From positions 62,001-126,000 of the forward strand of contig NZ_LQQO01000063.1 in the NCBI RefSeq assembly GCF_001619955.1: a stretch of DNA of 64,000 nucleotides, given 5' to 3'. The DNA comes from Sphingomonas hankookensis. Lineage in GTDB: Bacteria > Pseudomonadota > Alphaproteobacteria > Sphingomonadales > Sphingomonadaceae. The notes below the pieces were generated by a model. The model was not told where the DNA came from. It did no database searches and saw only the letters and a program-made list of their open reading frames with translations. Positions 1 to 8,892 of this stretch are shown here, piece after piece; position 1 is the first letter of the stretch, and each line of letters starts with the position of its first letter. Made by a program: the position numbers and the translations under genes.

Positions 1-233
1 CCGTGCTTGGCGATGAAATAGTCGCTGTCCATCAGCGGCTTGGGCATCATGTTGCGCGCCGGCACCTCGTAGGCCGGCTTCCCGTCATAGGGATAGCCCT
101 CGATATGCTCGACCATGCGCCCGCGGTCGAGCATCAGGACGCGCAGGCCCTTTTCGGTCAGTTCCTTCGCGGCGAACCCGCCGCTGACGCCGGACCCGAT
201 GACGATCGCGTCGAACCTGTTGGTGGCAGCCAT
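1..233 (-). CDS. GMC-family oxidoreductase, N-terminal part (cut by window edge)
   Basis: Only the first 77 or so residues are inside the window; the gene continues past position 1. The N-terminus carries a Rossmann FAD/ADP-binding fingerprint ([19 protein letters not shown]) followed by MLDRGR, as in glucose-methanol-choline oxidoreductases. The ATG at 233 is preceded by a purine-rich GGGAC-type site and lies 28 bp after the upstream isomerase gene. A gluconate-2-dehydrogenase subunit 3-like gene and a c-type cytochrome lie in the same operon. That arrangement matches the large FAD subunit of membrane or periplasmic glycoside 3-dehydrogenases, which pass electrons to cytochrome c. The family is clear; the substrate is inferred from neighbours only. 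Confidence 0.85.
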   Translation of the reverse strand, partial: MAATNRFDAIVIGSGVSGGFAAKELTEKGLRVLMLDRGRMVEHIEGYPYDGKPAYEVPARNMMPKPLMDSDYFIAKH

Positions 234-261
234 ATGTCCCCTCCCAGGGTCTTGATTCTAT

Positions 262-1095
262 TCAGTAACGCAGCGCGCGCAGCGTGCGGTAGCTCGTCGT
301 GATGTCGGGCAGATAGGGCGCAGGCGCCTGGTCGTTCTCGACATAGAAATGGCGGACACCCCGGCTTCCCGGACGGCGGAACAGCGCAGCGAAATCGGTC
401 TTGCCGGCACCCACCGCGGTCATGCTGCCATCGGCGCGCGCGTCCTTCACATGATAGGCGTAGAGGCGCGGTCCCAGCCGGTCGATCCAGCCGCCGACAT
501 CCTCGCCGGCATGGCCGACCCAATAGAGGTCGAGTTCGACCTTCACCAGCGACGGGTCGGTTTCCTTGAGCAGCCGTTCGTACAGGCTGACCCCGCCCGG
601 CTTCACCGTGAATTCGAAGTCGTGATTGTGATAGGCGAAGCCCAACCCCGCCTTGCGCAGGTCGCGGGCGAAGCGGTTGATATTGGGCAATGCCTTCGCC
701 CAACCGGCTTCGTTGCGATATTCGTCGGTCATGTACGGCAGGATGACCGTATCGGCGCCCAGCGTCTTCGCCATCGCCACCTGCCTGTCGAACGAGCCGA
801 GCAGCGCGTCATAGCCGATATGGACCGATGGCGAGGTCAGCCCCAGCCGGTCCATCGTCCGCCGCAGCATCTTGTGGTCCATGGCGTCGTACCCGCCGCC
901 GCCATATTCGACCTCGCGATAGCCGATCTTCGCGATCGACGTCAGCGTCGCGACCGGGTCCTTCTGGAACAGGTCGCGGACGGTGTAGAGCTGGATACCG
1001 ATCTTGCCGATCTGTGCGGCCGACGCGGTACGGGTGGCGGCGAGCGCGGCGACGCCGCCCGCCCCGATCAGGAGGTTCCTGCGATCGATCATCAT
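262..1095 (-). CDS. exported sugar phosphate isomerase/epimerase family protein (TIM barrel)
   Basis: A 277-residue xylose-isomerase-like TIM-barrel protein. The N-terminus has a twin-arginine-type signal (DRRNLLIGAGGV, then an Ala-rich stretch ending near residue 27), so it probably acts in the periplasm. The family's likely metal and substrate residues are visible: REVEYGG near residue 62, YHNHDFEF near 157, VELDLYWV, YHVKDA and FYVEND. Its ATG overlaps the stop of the upstream gene (ATGA), and the GMC oxidoreductase follows by 28 bp. In related clusters such proteins handle 3-keto sugars or their glycosides. The exact reaction cannot be read from the sequence. Confidence 0.85.
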   Translation of the reverse strand: MMIDRRNLLIGAGGVAALAATRTASAAQIGKIGIQLYTVRDLFQKDPVATLTSIAKIGYREVEYGGGGYDAMDHKMLRRTMDRLGLTSPSVHIGYDALLGSFDRQVAMAKTLGADTVILPYMTDEYRNEAGWAKALPNINRFARDLRKAGLGFAYHNHDFEFTVKPGGVSLYERLLKETDPSLVKVELDLYWVGHAGEDVGGWIDRLGPRLYAYHVKDARADGSMTAVGAGKTDFAALFRRPGSRGVRHFYVENDQAPAPYLPDITTSYRTLRALRY

Positions 1096-1667
1096 GCGCT
1101 GTAGACCTTGTTGACCTTGGAATAGGGAAAGGCGCCGTCATATTCGCCGGGCACCGGCAGATATTCGCGCTCCTGCGTCATGCCGATTTCCGACGTATAA
1201 TAGCCGGCGATGACCAGCTGGCGGAACGCTTCGAAGAACGTCTTGCCGCCGGTGATCCGGTCGTTCATCGCCAGCGTCAGCAGCGCGTCCTGCTGTGCCG
1301 GTGTCGCCTTGGCGGTCGACACGCGGTAATCGGCCATCGACTTCGCCTCGATCGCGTCCAGTCCGGCGAGGATCGGCACGCGCTCGGCCGGATAGGACCA
1401 GTCGGCGAGCAGCTTTTCGATATAGGCCGGCACCCCGGCGGCGATCGCGCCAGGCGTATCGGTGGTCGGCAGCACCCGCTCGCTCAGAGCGGTCATCGCC
1501 GCCCGCTGCACGGGCGTGAACACCGCCACGCTCGGCGGCCCTTCGCTGATGGCGGGCACCGGCGTGGTGACCGGTCCGCTCGCCCCCGCGGCCCGCGCGA
1601 GCGGTGCGTAGAGCGCGGTGCCGAACATCGCCGCGACGCCGGCCAGCGCCGTCCTCCGGTCGATCAT
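1092..1667 (-). CDS. gluconate 2-dehydrogenase subunit 3 family protein
   Basis: A 191-residue protein with a Tat-type leader (IDRRTALAGVAAMF followed by a hydrophobic stretch). It continues with the conserved pattern of this family, in which TPVQRAAMTALSERVLPTTDTPGA leads into an all-helical body. These small subunits partner a GMC-type FAD subunit and help its export and electron transfer. It overlaps the flanking genes by 4 nt on both sides, so co-expression with the hydrolase upstream and the isomerase and GMC genes downstream is expected. With the cytochrome at 3416-3793 it completes a three-component dehydrogenase. The family assignment is good; the substrate is inferred. Confidence 0.85.
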   Translation of the reverse strand: MIDRRTALAGVAAMFGTALYAPLARAAGASGPVTTPVPAISEGPPSVAVFTPVQRAAMTALSERVLPTTDTPGAIAAGVPAYIEKLLADWSYPAERVPILAGLDAIEAKSMADYRVSTAKATPAQQDALLTLAMNDRITGGKTFFEAFRQLVIAGYYTSEIGMTQEREYLPVPGEYDGAFPYSKVNKVYSA

Positions 1668-2491
1668 TTCATCGTCTCCTTCAAATCCTGCGCGATGGCG
1701 GCTTCGGGCAAGGGGCGGACCCAGATATTGCGGAACGACACCGGCGAATCATGGTCCTGCAACTGGATCGGCGCGGCATCGCCATGCGCCGTATATGTCG
1801 CGACCTGCCGCCAGACGGTCGTGCCCAGCATCGCCTGATGATTCTGCACCAGCACCCCGTTCAGGAACGCCGTGACATAGGCCGGCCGCACCAGCGATCC
1901 GTCGGCGGCAAAGCGCGGCCGTTCGAACACGATGTCGTAGCTCTGCCATTCGCCGGGCGCGCGCGACGCGTTCACCAGCGGCGGTTTCCAGCCATAGACC
2001 GCGCCCACCGTGCCATCGGCATAGGTCGGGTTCTGATAGCCATCGAGGATCTGCACCTCGTAGCGCTGCATGAACCAGATACCGCTATTGCCGCGATCCT
2101 GCGACGATTTGGTCGGCGGGTTGGGCGAACGGAACTCCAGATGGAGTTGCACATCGCCGAAGCTCTGCTTCGTCACCAGCGCATTCTCGCCCCCGGCGCT
2201 GGCGCGCGACGGCACGGTCATCGCCCCGTCCTTGATCGGCCATGCCATGCGCTGCGGCGTCCATGCATCGAGCGAGCGCCCGTCGAACAACACCACCGCG
2301 TCGGACGGCGCACCGCCGGGCTGCTTCGCCGGCGTCACCGCCACCGGCGCAGGCCGGTCGGCGTCGTGGACGCGCCACTGACCACCCGGCAGCATCGGCG
2401 TATCCTTGAACCCCGGCTTGTCCTGCGCGACACCGGATGCTGAGAGCGTTATCAACGTCGCGCCGAGCGCGACCATCGTGCGGAGCGTCAT
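1664..2491 (-). CDS. DUF1080 (3-keto-disaccharide hydrolase-type) secreted protein
   Basis: A 275-residue protein with a Sec-type signal peptide (about residues 1-23, ending SGVAQ). A beta-jelly-roll DUF1080 domain follows, with recognisable segments VVLFDGRSLDAW, DVQLHLEFR, GNSGIWFMQRYEVQILD and WQSYDIVFERPRF. Members of this family (Pfam DUF1080/3-keto-disaccharide hydrolase) cleave glycosidic bonds after C3 oxidation of the sugar. It sits between an exported TIM-barrel protein and the dehydrogenase small subunit. This supports a periplasmic route in which the dehydrogenase makes a 3-keto-glycoside and this enzyme hydrolyses it. The family call is strong; the activity is inferred from family and context. 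Confidence 0.85.
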   Translation of the reverse strand: MTLRTMVALGATLITLSASGVAQDKPGFKDTPMLPGGQWRVHDADRPAPVAVTPAKQPGGAPSDAVVLFDGRSLDAWTPQRMAWPIKDGAMTVPSRASAGGENALVTKQSFGDVQLHLEFRSPNPPTKSSQDRGNSGIWFMQRYEVQILDGYQNPTYADGTVGAVYGWKPPLVNASRAPGEWQSYDIVFERPRFAADGSLVRPAYVTAFLNGVLVQNHQAMLGTTVWRQVATYTAHGDAAPIQLQDHDSPVSFRNIWVRPLPEAAIAQDLKETMK

Positions 2492-2504
2492 CCTCGCCTC
2501 CCCC

Positions 2505-3419
2505 TTAAACCTGATCGATCCGGCGATAGGCGGCGACCAGCGCCTCCTCCCCCGGTCGGCCTTTCAGCGAATTGCCATGTTCCATCCCGATCACCCCGGC
2601 ATAGCGCTTGTCGCGCAGCCAGCGGACGATCGTCGCATAGTTGATCTCACCCGTGCCCGGCTCGTTCCGCCCCGGATTGTCGCCGAACTGGATATAGCCG
2701 ATCTCGTCCCAGCACGCGGCAAGCGTCGGGATCAGATTCCCCGACTGAATCTGTTCGTGATACAGGTCGGCCAGAACCTTCACGCCCGGACTGTTCGCAC
2801 CGCGCGCGACGGCATAGCCCTGCGCCACGGTCTGCATATAGACGCCGGGATGGTCGGTGCGGGTGTTGAGCGGCTCCATCACCATCGCGATGCCGTGCGG
2901 CGCGACGATCTCGCCCGCGCGACGCATCACGTCGATCACCCGCGCGGTCTGGATATCCAGCGGGACGCGCGGGTCCATGAAGCCGGTGACCACGGTCATC
3001 CGCGTCGCCGACAGCCGCTTGGCGACGTCGATCGACTTGCGGATATCGCTCAGGAACGCCTCGCGCTCCGCGCCATCGGTCGCGCCCAGGATCGGCCGCG
3101 ACTGTGCCCATTTCGGCATGGAGGCGACGAACACGCCCATCGTCATGCCGCGCTGTTGCAGCGCCTTGGCCATCGCCGTCTGCTCGGCAACGCTGCGCAG
3201 GCCCGCCTCGTTATCCTCCCAGGCGGTAAAGCCCTGATCGGCGGCATAGGCGATCTGTTCGATCCGCCCGCCCCGACTGGCGAAGCTGCCTTCGTGCGGC
3301 GCGAACTTCAGCGAGAAGCGCGCCGCGTTGGACGGCGGACGTTGTGCCGCGCCGACGCCGACCGCCAGCGTCGCCGCAGCGCCGCCGGCCATCACCGTGC
3401 GTCGCGACACGCCGCTCAT
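2505..3419 (-). CDS. exported TIM-barrel sugar isomerase (hydroxypyruvate isomerase-like)
   Basis: A 304-residue xylose-isomerase-like TIM-barrel protein with a Tat-like start (SRRTVMAGGAAATLAVGVGAA). The metal-site strands of the hydroxypyruvate isomerase/sugar epimerase group are visible: MVMEPLNTR near residue 180, VLADLYHEQ, IQFGDNPGRNEPGTGEINY and GVIGMEHG. This pattern (E, D, E plus H residues at strand ends) is typical of the Hyi/OtnI group. The start overlaps the cytochrome stop by 4 nt and the DUF1080 gene begins 13 nt downstream. It is probably one of three isomerase-like steps in this operon. Substrate unknown. Confidence 0.83.
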   Translation of the reverse strand: MSGVSRRTVMAGGAAATLAVGVGAAQRPPSNAARFSLKFAPHEGSFASRGGRIEQIAYAADQGFTAWEDNEAGLRSVAEQTAMAKALQQRGMTMGVFVASMPKWAQSRPILGATDGAEREAFLSDIRKSIDVAKRLSATRMTVVTGFMDPRVPLDIQTARVIDVMRRAGEIVAPHGIAMVMEPLNTRTDHPGVYMQTVAQGYAVARGANSPGVKVLADLYHEQIQSGNLIPTLAACWDEIGYIQFGDNPGRNEPGTGEINYATIVRWLRDKRYAGVIGMEHGNSLKGRPGEEALVAAYRRIDQV

Positions 3420-3793
3420 TTGGCGGACGTCAGATAGGCGATGATCGCCGCGCGCTTCGTCGCATCGGGCGTCGCGATCGGCATCCGCGTGCCCGGAACC
3501 TTCTTGGTCGGAGCCGCGAGATATTCATCGAGCGTCTTGGCATCCCAGCGCAGCTTCGACGCCTTCAGCGCGGGCGAATAGTTGAAGCCCGCGACCGATG
3601 CCGCCGGGCGGCCGACCACGCCGTTCAAATTCGGGCCGATGCCGTTGCGACCGCCCTTGTTGACCGTGTGGCATGCCTTGCACGCATTGAACGCGGGGGG
3701 CGCGGGCGTCTGCGCCGTTGTCGGCGTGGCGGTGGCGAGTAGCGCGACGGCGGCGCTGGTCCCGGCGATGGCGGTCCCCATCAAAAACTTCAT
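3416..3793 (-). CDS. class I c-type cytochrome, periplasmic
   Basis: A 125-residue mono-heme cytochrome c. There is a Sec signal peptide ([20 protein letters not shown], cleavage near residue 27), a CKACH heme site at residues 38-42, and a distal GTRMPI methionine ligand near residue 100. The ATG at 3793 was chosen because the signal peptide begins there and the codon overlaps the upstream stop (ATGA); an in-frame start 27 nt further upstream adds only a charged leader. Within the operon it is the likely electron acceptor of the GMC/subunit-3 dehydrogenase. Confidence 0.9.
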   Translation of the reverse strand: MKFLMGTAIAGTSAAVALLATATPTTAQTPAPPAFNACKACHTVNKGGRNGIGPNLNGVVGRPAASVAGFNYSPALKASKLRWDAKTLDEYLAAPTKKVPGTRMPIATPDATKRAAIIAYLTSAK

Positions 3794-4938
3794 CGATACT
3801 CTCCCGATACATGGGTCCATTTGTCGTCCGACGCGGCGTTCGCGATCATCGCCTCGATAAAGGCCATGGTGCGCAGGCCATCGGTCAGGCCGGGCACGAA
3901 CCGTTCGTCGTCACCGCGTATCCGGGCGGCGAAGCCCCGATACAGATTGGCAAATGCCTCGATATAGCCCTCCGGATGACCCGAAGGTGTACGCAGCAGC
4001 GCCTGCGTCGACGCCCCCAGCCCCGGTCCACCGGCACGCACCACCTCGGCCGGCCGGTCGAGCCAGCGCAGCGTCAGCGTGTTCGGCTCCATCTGCGCCC
4101 ATTCGAGCGTGCCGAGTTCGCCCGACACACGCAGCTTCAGGCCGTTCTCCTCGCCAGCCGCGACCTGCGTCGCCTTCAACGTGCCGCGCGCGCCGCCTTC
4201 GAAGCGCAGCAGCGCGCTGACATCGTCGTCCAGCCGGCGGCCCGGGACATGCGTCGTCAGGTCCGCCGACAGCGTATCCACGCGGATGCCCGCGATATGC
4301 TCGGCAAGGTGAAAGGCGTGGGTGCCGATATCGCCCAGGCACCCGCCCAGCCCGGCCTTGGCCGGATCGGTGCGCCATTCGGCCTGCTTGTTGCCCTCGC
4401 CATCGATCGGGAGGCTCAGCCAACCTTGCAGATATTCGACCTGCACCAGCCGGATCTTGCCCAGTTCGCCCCGCGCGACGCGGGCGCGTGCCTCCTCGAC
4501 CAGCGGATAGCCGCTATAGGTAAAGGCCAGCGCGAACTTCGCGCCGCCGGCCTTGGCGGCGGCGGCGATGGCGCGGGCTTCGTCGCCGTTCATCGCCATC
4601 GGCTTTTCGCAGAAGACATGGATGCCGGCGTTGAGCGCGGCGATCGCCATCGGCGCGTGCAGGTGGTTGGGCGTCACGATCGCCAGCGCGTCGATCCGCT
4701 CGCCGACCGGCAGGGCCAGCTCGCCCGCGATCAGCGCGTGGACGTCGCCATAGACCCGTGCCGGATCGAGATTGAGCGCATCGCCACTCCGGGCGTTACG
4801 TCCCGCATCGCTGCTGAACGCGCCGGCGACCAGTTGCCAGTCGCCGTCCATCGCCGCGGCGTGGCGGTGGATCGCGCCGATGAACGCGCCTTCGCCGCCG
4901 CCGGCCATACCGAGCTTCAAGGGGCGCTTCGCACTCAT
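3790..4938 (-). CDS. Gfo/Idh/MocA family oxidoreductase
   Basis: A 382-residue NAD(P)-dependent oxidoreductase with no signal peptide, so cytoplasmic. The nucleotide-binding start is [14 protein letters not shown]. The family hallmark CEKPM lies near residue 115, and [14 protein letters not shown], containing the likely catalytic His, near residue 190. The C-terminal alpha/beta domain is present. The ATG at 4938 was chosen over upstream in-frame codons because it overlaps the preceding stop by 4 nt and starts exactly at the Rossmann domain. In 3-keto-sugar pathways such enzymes reduce the keto group or catalyse related redox isomerisation. Substrate not determined. Confidence 0.87.
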   Translation of the reverse strand: MSAKRPLKLGMAGGGEGAFIGAIHRHAAAMDGDWQLVAGAFSSDAGRNARSGDALNLDPARVYGDVHALIAGELALPVGERIDALAIVTPNHLHAPMAIAALNAGIHVFCEKPMAMNGDEARAIAAAAKAGGAKFALAFTYSGYPLVEEARARVARGELGKIRLVQVEYLQGWLSLPIDGEGNKQAEWRTDPAKAGLGGCLGDIGTHAFHLAEHIAGIRVDTLSADLTTHVPGRRLDDDVSALLRFEGGARGTLKATQVAAGEENGLKLRVSGELGTLEWAQMEPNTLTLRWLDRPAEVVRAGGPGLGASTQALLRTPSGHPEGYIEAFANLYRGFAARIRGDDERFVPGLTDGLRTMAFIEAMIANAASDDKWTHVSGEYR

Positions 4939-5993
4939 TCCGGCGACAGCCCCATCAGCGTGCGGATCGCGGCGCGATCGACCCCGCTCGCGGCGAAATC
5001 GTCGAACGGATGATCGGTCAGGCGGATCATGTGCGCTTCGATGAACGGCGCGCCTTCCGCCGCCCCGTCCGCCGAATTCTTCAGCGCGCATTCCCATTCG
5101 AGCACGGCCCAGCCATCATAGCCATATTGCGCCATGCGGCTGAACACGCCCGAGAAATCGACCTGCCCGTCGCCCAGCGAGCGGAAGCGTCCGGCGCGGT
5201 CGACCCAGTTCTGATAGCCGCCATAGACGCCCGACCGGCCGGTCGGATTGAATTCGGCGTCCTTCACGTGGAAGCACGAAATGCGATCGTGATAGCGGTC
5301 GATGAAGTCGAGATAGTCGAGCTGTTGCAGGACATAATGCGACGGGTCGAACAGCAGCCGCGCGGCATTATGGCCCTTCACCGCCTCCAGGAAACGCTCC
5401 CAGGTGGCACCGTCGTGCAGGTCTTCGCCGGCATGAACCTCGAACGCGCAATGCACGCCATGGTCCTCGAACACGTCGAGGATCGGGGTCCAGCGCCGCG
5501 CGAGTTCGGCGAACGCTTCCTCGACCAGCCCCGCCGGACGCTGCGGCCACGGATAGAAATAGGGCCAGGCCAGCGCGCCGGAGAAGGTCGCATGCGCCTT
5601 CAGGCCGAGCTTCGCGCTGGCCTTCGCCGCCATCTTGACCTGCTCGACTGCCCAGACCTGCCGCTCGGCCGGCTTGCCGTGCACTTCCTTCGGCGCGAAA
5701 CCGTCGAACAGCGTGTCGTATGCCGGATGCACCGCGACCAGCTGCCCCTGCAAATGGGTCGACAGCTCGGTCACTTCGATGCCGAGCGTCGCCAGCTTGC
5801 CGGTCAGCTCGTCGCAATAATCCTGGCTTTCCGACGCGGTCTTCAGGTCGATCAGACGGCTGTCGCACGGGATCTGCACCCCGACATAGCCAAGGCCCGC
5901 GGCCCACTCCGCCATATTCTCCAGCGTGTCGAACGGGGCCTCGTTGCCCATGAACTGGGCGAGGAAGATGCCCGGTCCCTTCATGCCCGTCAT
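4935..5993 (-). CDS. sugar phosphate isomerase/epimerase, cytoplasmic
   Basis: A 352-residue xylose-isomerase-like TIM-barrel protein without a signal peptide. Active-site-like segments are CAFEVHAGEDLHDG near residue 190, LLFDPSHYVLQQLDYLDF near 217, ISCFHVKDAEFNPTGRSG and WAVLEWEC. It is longer than the two exported paralogues in the same operon (277 and 304 residues). It overlaps the MFS gene upstream and the Gfo/Idh/MocA gene downstream by 4 nt each, suggesting that its substrate is what the transporter brings in. The family is sure; the reaction is not. Confidence 0.85.
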   Translation of the reverse strand: MTGMKGPGIFLAQFMGNEAPFDTLENMAEWAAGLGYVGVQIPCDSRLIDLKTASESQDYCDELTGKLATLGIEVTELSTHLQGQLVAVHPAYDTLFDGFAPKEVHGKPAERQVWAVEQVKMAAKASAKLGLKAHATFSGALAWPYFYPWPQRPAGLVEEAFAELARRWTPILDVFEDHGVHCAFEVHAGEDLHDGATWERFLEAVKGHNAARLLFDPSHYVLQQLDYLDFIDRYHDRISCFHVKDAEFNPTGRSGVYGGYQNWVDRAGRFRSLGDGQVDFSGVFSRMAQYGYDGWAVLEWECALKNSADGAAEGAPFIEAHMIRLTDHPFDDFAASGVDRAAIRTLMGLSPE

Positions 5994-7183
5994 GCCAGCG
6001 TCTCCTTGCGGTCGTCACGGAAGGTCAATTGAAACAGCAGCGCGATGGCGGCGGCGGCGACGGCGGGATAGACCCACATGCCCTGCCAGTCGGCAATGGT
6101 CGGGTTGGCCGGCAGCTGCGCATAGAGCAACGCGCCGATCTGCGAGCCGAGCAGCATACCGACGCCATAGGTGAACAGGGTCAGCATTCCCTGCGCCTGT
6201 GCGTTCACGCCCTTCGGCGCGGCGATGATGCCGGTGTAGATCGCGCCCGCGACGAAGAAGAAGTCGTAGCAGACGCCGTGCAGCGCGACGCCGAGATAGA
6301 CCGCCCAGATGCCCGACCCGCCGTCACCGATCGCGAACAATGCATACCGCAGCGCCCACGCAGCCATGCCGACCAGCAGCAGCGGCTTCACCCCGAAGCG
6401 GCGATAGAGCCACGGCATCGAGAACATGAACACCAGCTCGGACATCTGCCCGATGGCGAGCGTACCGCCGACATTCTCGATCCCCGCCGCACCGACATAG
6501 GGTGACGCATAGGCATAATACATCGCCAGCGGGACCGAGATCAGCGTCGCGCAAGCGATAAACACCAGGAACGATTTGTTCCGCATCAGCGAGAACGCCT
6601 CGACGCAGAACACCTGCGCCAGGACGCTGCCGCCCTGCGGCTTGTCCGCTTCGACGGTCGGCAGCGTGACGCTGTAGAGACCCAGTGCTACCGACACGAC
6701 CGCCGCGACGGTAAAGATCTGCGGGCTGGCCGACAGTCCCGCCCAGCCGATGATCAGGCCCGACGCGATCCAGCCGATCGTGCCGAACGCACGCACGAAC
6801 GGGAAATTGTCGGTCCGTTCGCCGAAGCTCTTGAGCGCGATGGTGTTCGCAAGACCGACCGTCGGCATGTACAGGATCATGTAGCCGAGCAGCAGCCACA
6901 CGAAGGTGCCCCCGCGCTCCGGCGTAATCAGCGAAGGCAACAGGAACAACAACACCCCGCCAACCAGATGCAAAATCACCATCAGCATCTTGGGCGCGAC
7001 ATAGCGCGTCGCGACCATGCCGAGCAGCAGCGACCCGACGATCGACGCGATCGGCCCCATCGAAAACGCATTGCCGATCAGATTGCCGATGCCGACCGTC
7101 TGCATGACCAGGCCGAGCGTGACCTGCCACGCGCCCCAGATGAAAAACTGCATGAACATCAAAGCGCTTAGTCGGACGGTCAT
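5990..7183 (-). CDS. MFS transporter, nucleoside:H+ symporter-like
   Basis: An integral membrane protein of about 397 residues with 12 predicted hydrophobic segments. The first (LSALMFMQFFIWGAWQVTLG) resembles the start of NupG/XapB-type nucleoside:H+ symporters. The start at 7183 places MTVRLSALMF at the membrane. An in-frame ATG at 7237 adds 18 mostly polar residues and has the better ribosome-binding site (GGAGGGG about 7 nt upstream), so it is equally possible. This is the first gene of the leftward operon, directly after a promoter region with LacI-like palindromes. It probably imports the sugar or processed glycoside used by the downstream enzymes. Confidence 0.82.
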   Translation of the reverse strand: MTVRLSALMFMQFFIWGAWQVTLGLVMQTVGIGNLIGNAFSMGPIASIVGSLLLGMVATRYVAPKMLMVILHLVGGVLLFLLPSLITPERGGTFVWLLLGYMILYMPTVGLANTIALKSFGERTDNFPFVRAFGTIGWIASGLIIGWAGLSASPQIFTVAAVVSVALGLYSVTLPTVEADKPQGGSVLAQVFCVEAFSLMRNKSFLVFIACATLISVPLAMYYAYASPYVGAAGIENVGGTLAIGQMSELVFMFSMPWLYRRFGVKPLLLVGMAAWALRYALFAIGDGGSGIWAVYLGVALHGVCYDFFFVAGAIYTGIIAAPKGVNAQAQGMLTLFTYGVGMLLGSQIGALLYAQLPANPTIADWQGMWVYPAVAAAAIALLFQLTFRDDRKETLA

Positions 7184-7291
7184 CCCGCCATCGACCGTCG
7201 CGCCGCTGCGACGTCCCACACCCTCCGCAATGGCCATGCGCCATCCCCTCCGCGGTTTTGTCTGCTAATTACGCACGAGGCTAGGTAGATA

Positions 7292-7305
7292 TGACACCGC
7301 TGTAA
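7292..7305. promoter_or_regulatory. possible second LacI-type half-matched operator
   Basis: TGACACCGCTGTAA has the TG...CCG(C/G)T...A layout of the better site at 7313-7326, with imperfect dyad symmetry. Centre-to-centre distance between the two is about two helical turns. It lies between the MFS start and the stronger palindrome. Seen directly; the function is inferred. Confidence 0.35.
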
Positions 7306-7312
7306 AGTCCAA

Positions 7313-7326
7313 TGTAACCGGTTTCA
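7313..7326. promoter_or_regulatory. LacI-family-type palindromic operator upstream of the MFS operon
   Basis: TGTAACCGGTTTCA is nearly palindromic around a central CG, the architecture of LacI/PurR-family operators. It lies about 130 bp upstream of the MFS start at 7183, in the only sizeable gap of this leftward operon. It resembles TGTTACCGCTATCT upstream of the TonB receptor. No LacI-type regulator gene lies in the window. Confidence 0.55.
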
Positions 7327-7377
7327 CAGCTTTTACGATATTTGATGCATGGTGATTTCGCTGCGGATTGATAACGT

Positions 7378-8892
7378 TCACTGGTTTGGGCTGCGACAAT
7401 GGCGATCGATGAACGCCATATGATCCGGCATCACGCGCACGCCCGAATCCATCGCCGCGGCGATCCGCGTCATCCGGTCGTCCAGTTCGGCATCCGGCAG
7501 CAGATCGGCGATCGGATGATAGCGCTTGGGCGCGATATTCTGACCATGCAGCACCGCCAGCCAGCTCGTTTCACTGAATAGTTCATTGTCGTGGCGGTAG
7601 AGCCGGGCATTCTCGCGGAAGATCGCGATGCGTTCTTCCAGCGATGCCGGAATCGCCATGTCGCGGCACCGGCGCCACAACGGACTGTCGTCGCGTGCCG
7701 TCGCCTTGTAATGCAGGATCAGGAAGTCGCGGATCTGCTCATACTCCGCGCGGGTCCGGCGGTTATAATAGTCGATATCGGGCTGGTTGAACGACCGGTC
7801 GGGAAAATTGGTCAGCAACCGCGCGATCCCCGACTGGATCAGATGGATCGACGTTGATTCGAGCGGTTCGAGAAACCCCGACGCCAGCCCGAGCGCGACG
7901 ACGTTGCGGTCCCACGCCTTGCGCCGGACGCCCGCGGTGAAGCGCAAGAAGTTCGGTCCGGCAAGCGGTTCGCCGTCAAGACTCGCGTCGAGCATCGCCA
8001 GCGCGGCATCGTCATCGATATAGTCCGAACAATAGACATGGCCGTTGCCGGTCCGCGACTGGAGCGGGATACGCCAGCGCCACCCGACGCTGGTCGCGGT
8101 CGCGCGGGTATAGGGCGTCGGATCGCCGATCCGCGCGCACGGCCGCGCCACCGCCCGGTCGCAGGGTAGCCATTCGCTCCAATCGTCGTAACCGGCCTTC
8201 AGCGCTCCTTCGATCAGCAGCCCGCGAAAGCCCGAGCAGTCGATGAACAGATCGCCCGCAACCTTGCGTCCATCTTCCAGCAGGACATGGTCGACATGAC
8301 CGTTCGCGCCGTTCAACGCGACATCGACGATCCGCCCCTCGATCCGCTCGACGCCCGCCGCCTCGGCGCGTTCGCGCAGGTAACGGGCGTAGAGCGCCGC
8401 ATCGAACTGGAAGGCATAGGATATGCCGGCGAGCGGCGATCCCGGCCGGCTGTGGTCGGGCCGCTGGAACTTGCCCGCCCGCGCCGCGCCCACGCCGATA
8501 CTGTAGCGGTCGAGCGGCAGCGCGCCGCCCATCTGCGCCTGCCGATACCAGAACTGATGGAAGTGCAGCCCCTCCATCTCCTGCCCGTAACTGCCGAAGG
8601 GATGGATGTAGCGCTCGCCGATCCGGCCCCAGTCGACGAACTCGATCCCCAGCTTGAACGTCGCGCAAGTCCGGCGAACGAACTCGTCCTCGTCGATGCC
8701 GAGCAGCCGGTTGAAATACTGGATATGCGGGATCGTCGCCTCGCCCACCCCGACCGTCCCGATCTCCTCCGACTCCACGACGCGGATCGCAATGCCGCTG
8801 CCTGACAGGATATGGGAGAAGGCGGCGGCGGCCATCCACCCGGCGGTGCCGCCGCCGACGATGGTGATGCTGCGGATATTGCCGTCCTTCAT
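7378..8892 (-). CDS. tryptophan 7-halogenase family flavoprotein (paralogue 1)
   Basis: A 504-residue protein of the FADH2-dependent tryptophan halogenase family (Pfam Trp_halogenase). Visible signatures are the FAD site IVGGGTAGWM at residues 11-20, TFKLGIEF with the lysine equivalent to the catalytic Lys at residue 80, the halogenase motif WRWRIP at 271-276, and EPLESTS around residues 342-348 with the conserved Glu-Ser pair. All key positions of active halogenases are therefore present. It is the last gene of a four-paralogue operon overlapping its upstream neighbour by 4 nt. Such genes are common next to TonB receptors in Sphingomonadales and Caulobacterales. The true substrate is unknown and may not be tryptophan. 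Confidence 0.85.
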   Translation of the reverse strand: MKDGNIRSITIVGGGTAGWMAAAAFSHILSGSGIAIRVVESEEIGTVGVGEATIPHIQYFNRLLGIDEDEFVRRTCATFKLGIEFVDWGRIGERYIHPFGSYGQEMEGLHFHQFWYRQAQMGGALPLDRYSIGVGAARAGKFQRPDHSRPGSPLAGISYAFQFDAALYARYLRERAEAAGVERIEGRIVDVALNGANGHVDHVLLEDGRKVAGDLFIDCSGFRGLLIEGALKAGYDDWSEWLPCDRAVARPCARIGDPTPYTRATATSVGWRWRIPLQSRTGNGHVYCSDYIDDDAALAMLDASLDGEPLAGPNFLRFTAGVRRKAWDRNVVALGLASGFLEPLESTSIHLIQSGIARLLTNFPDRSFNQPDIDYYNRRTRAEYEQIRDFLILHYKATARDDSPLWRRCRDMAIPASLEERIAIFRENARLYRHDNELFSETSWLAVLHGQNIAPKRYHPIADLLPDAELDDRMTRIAAAMDSGVRVMPDHMAFIDRHCRSPNQ

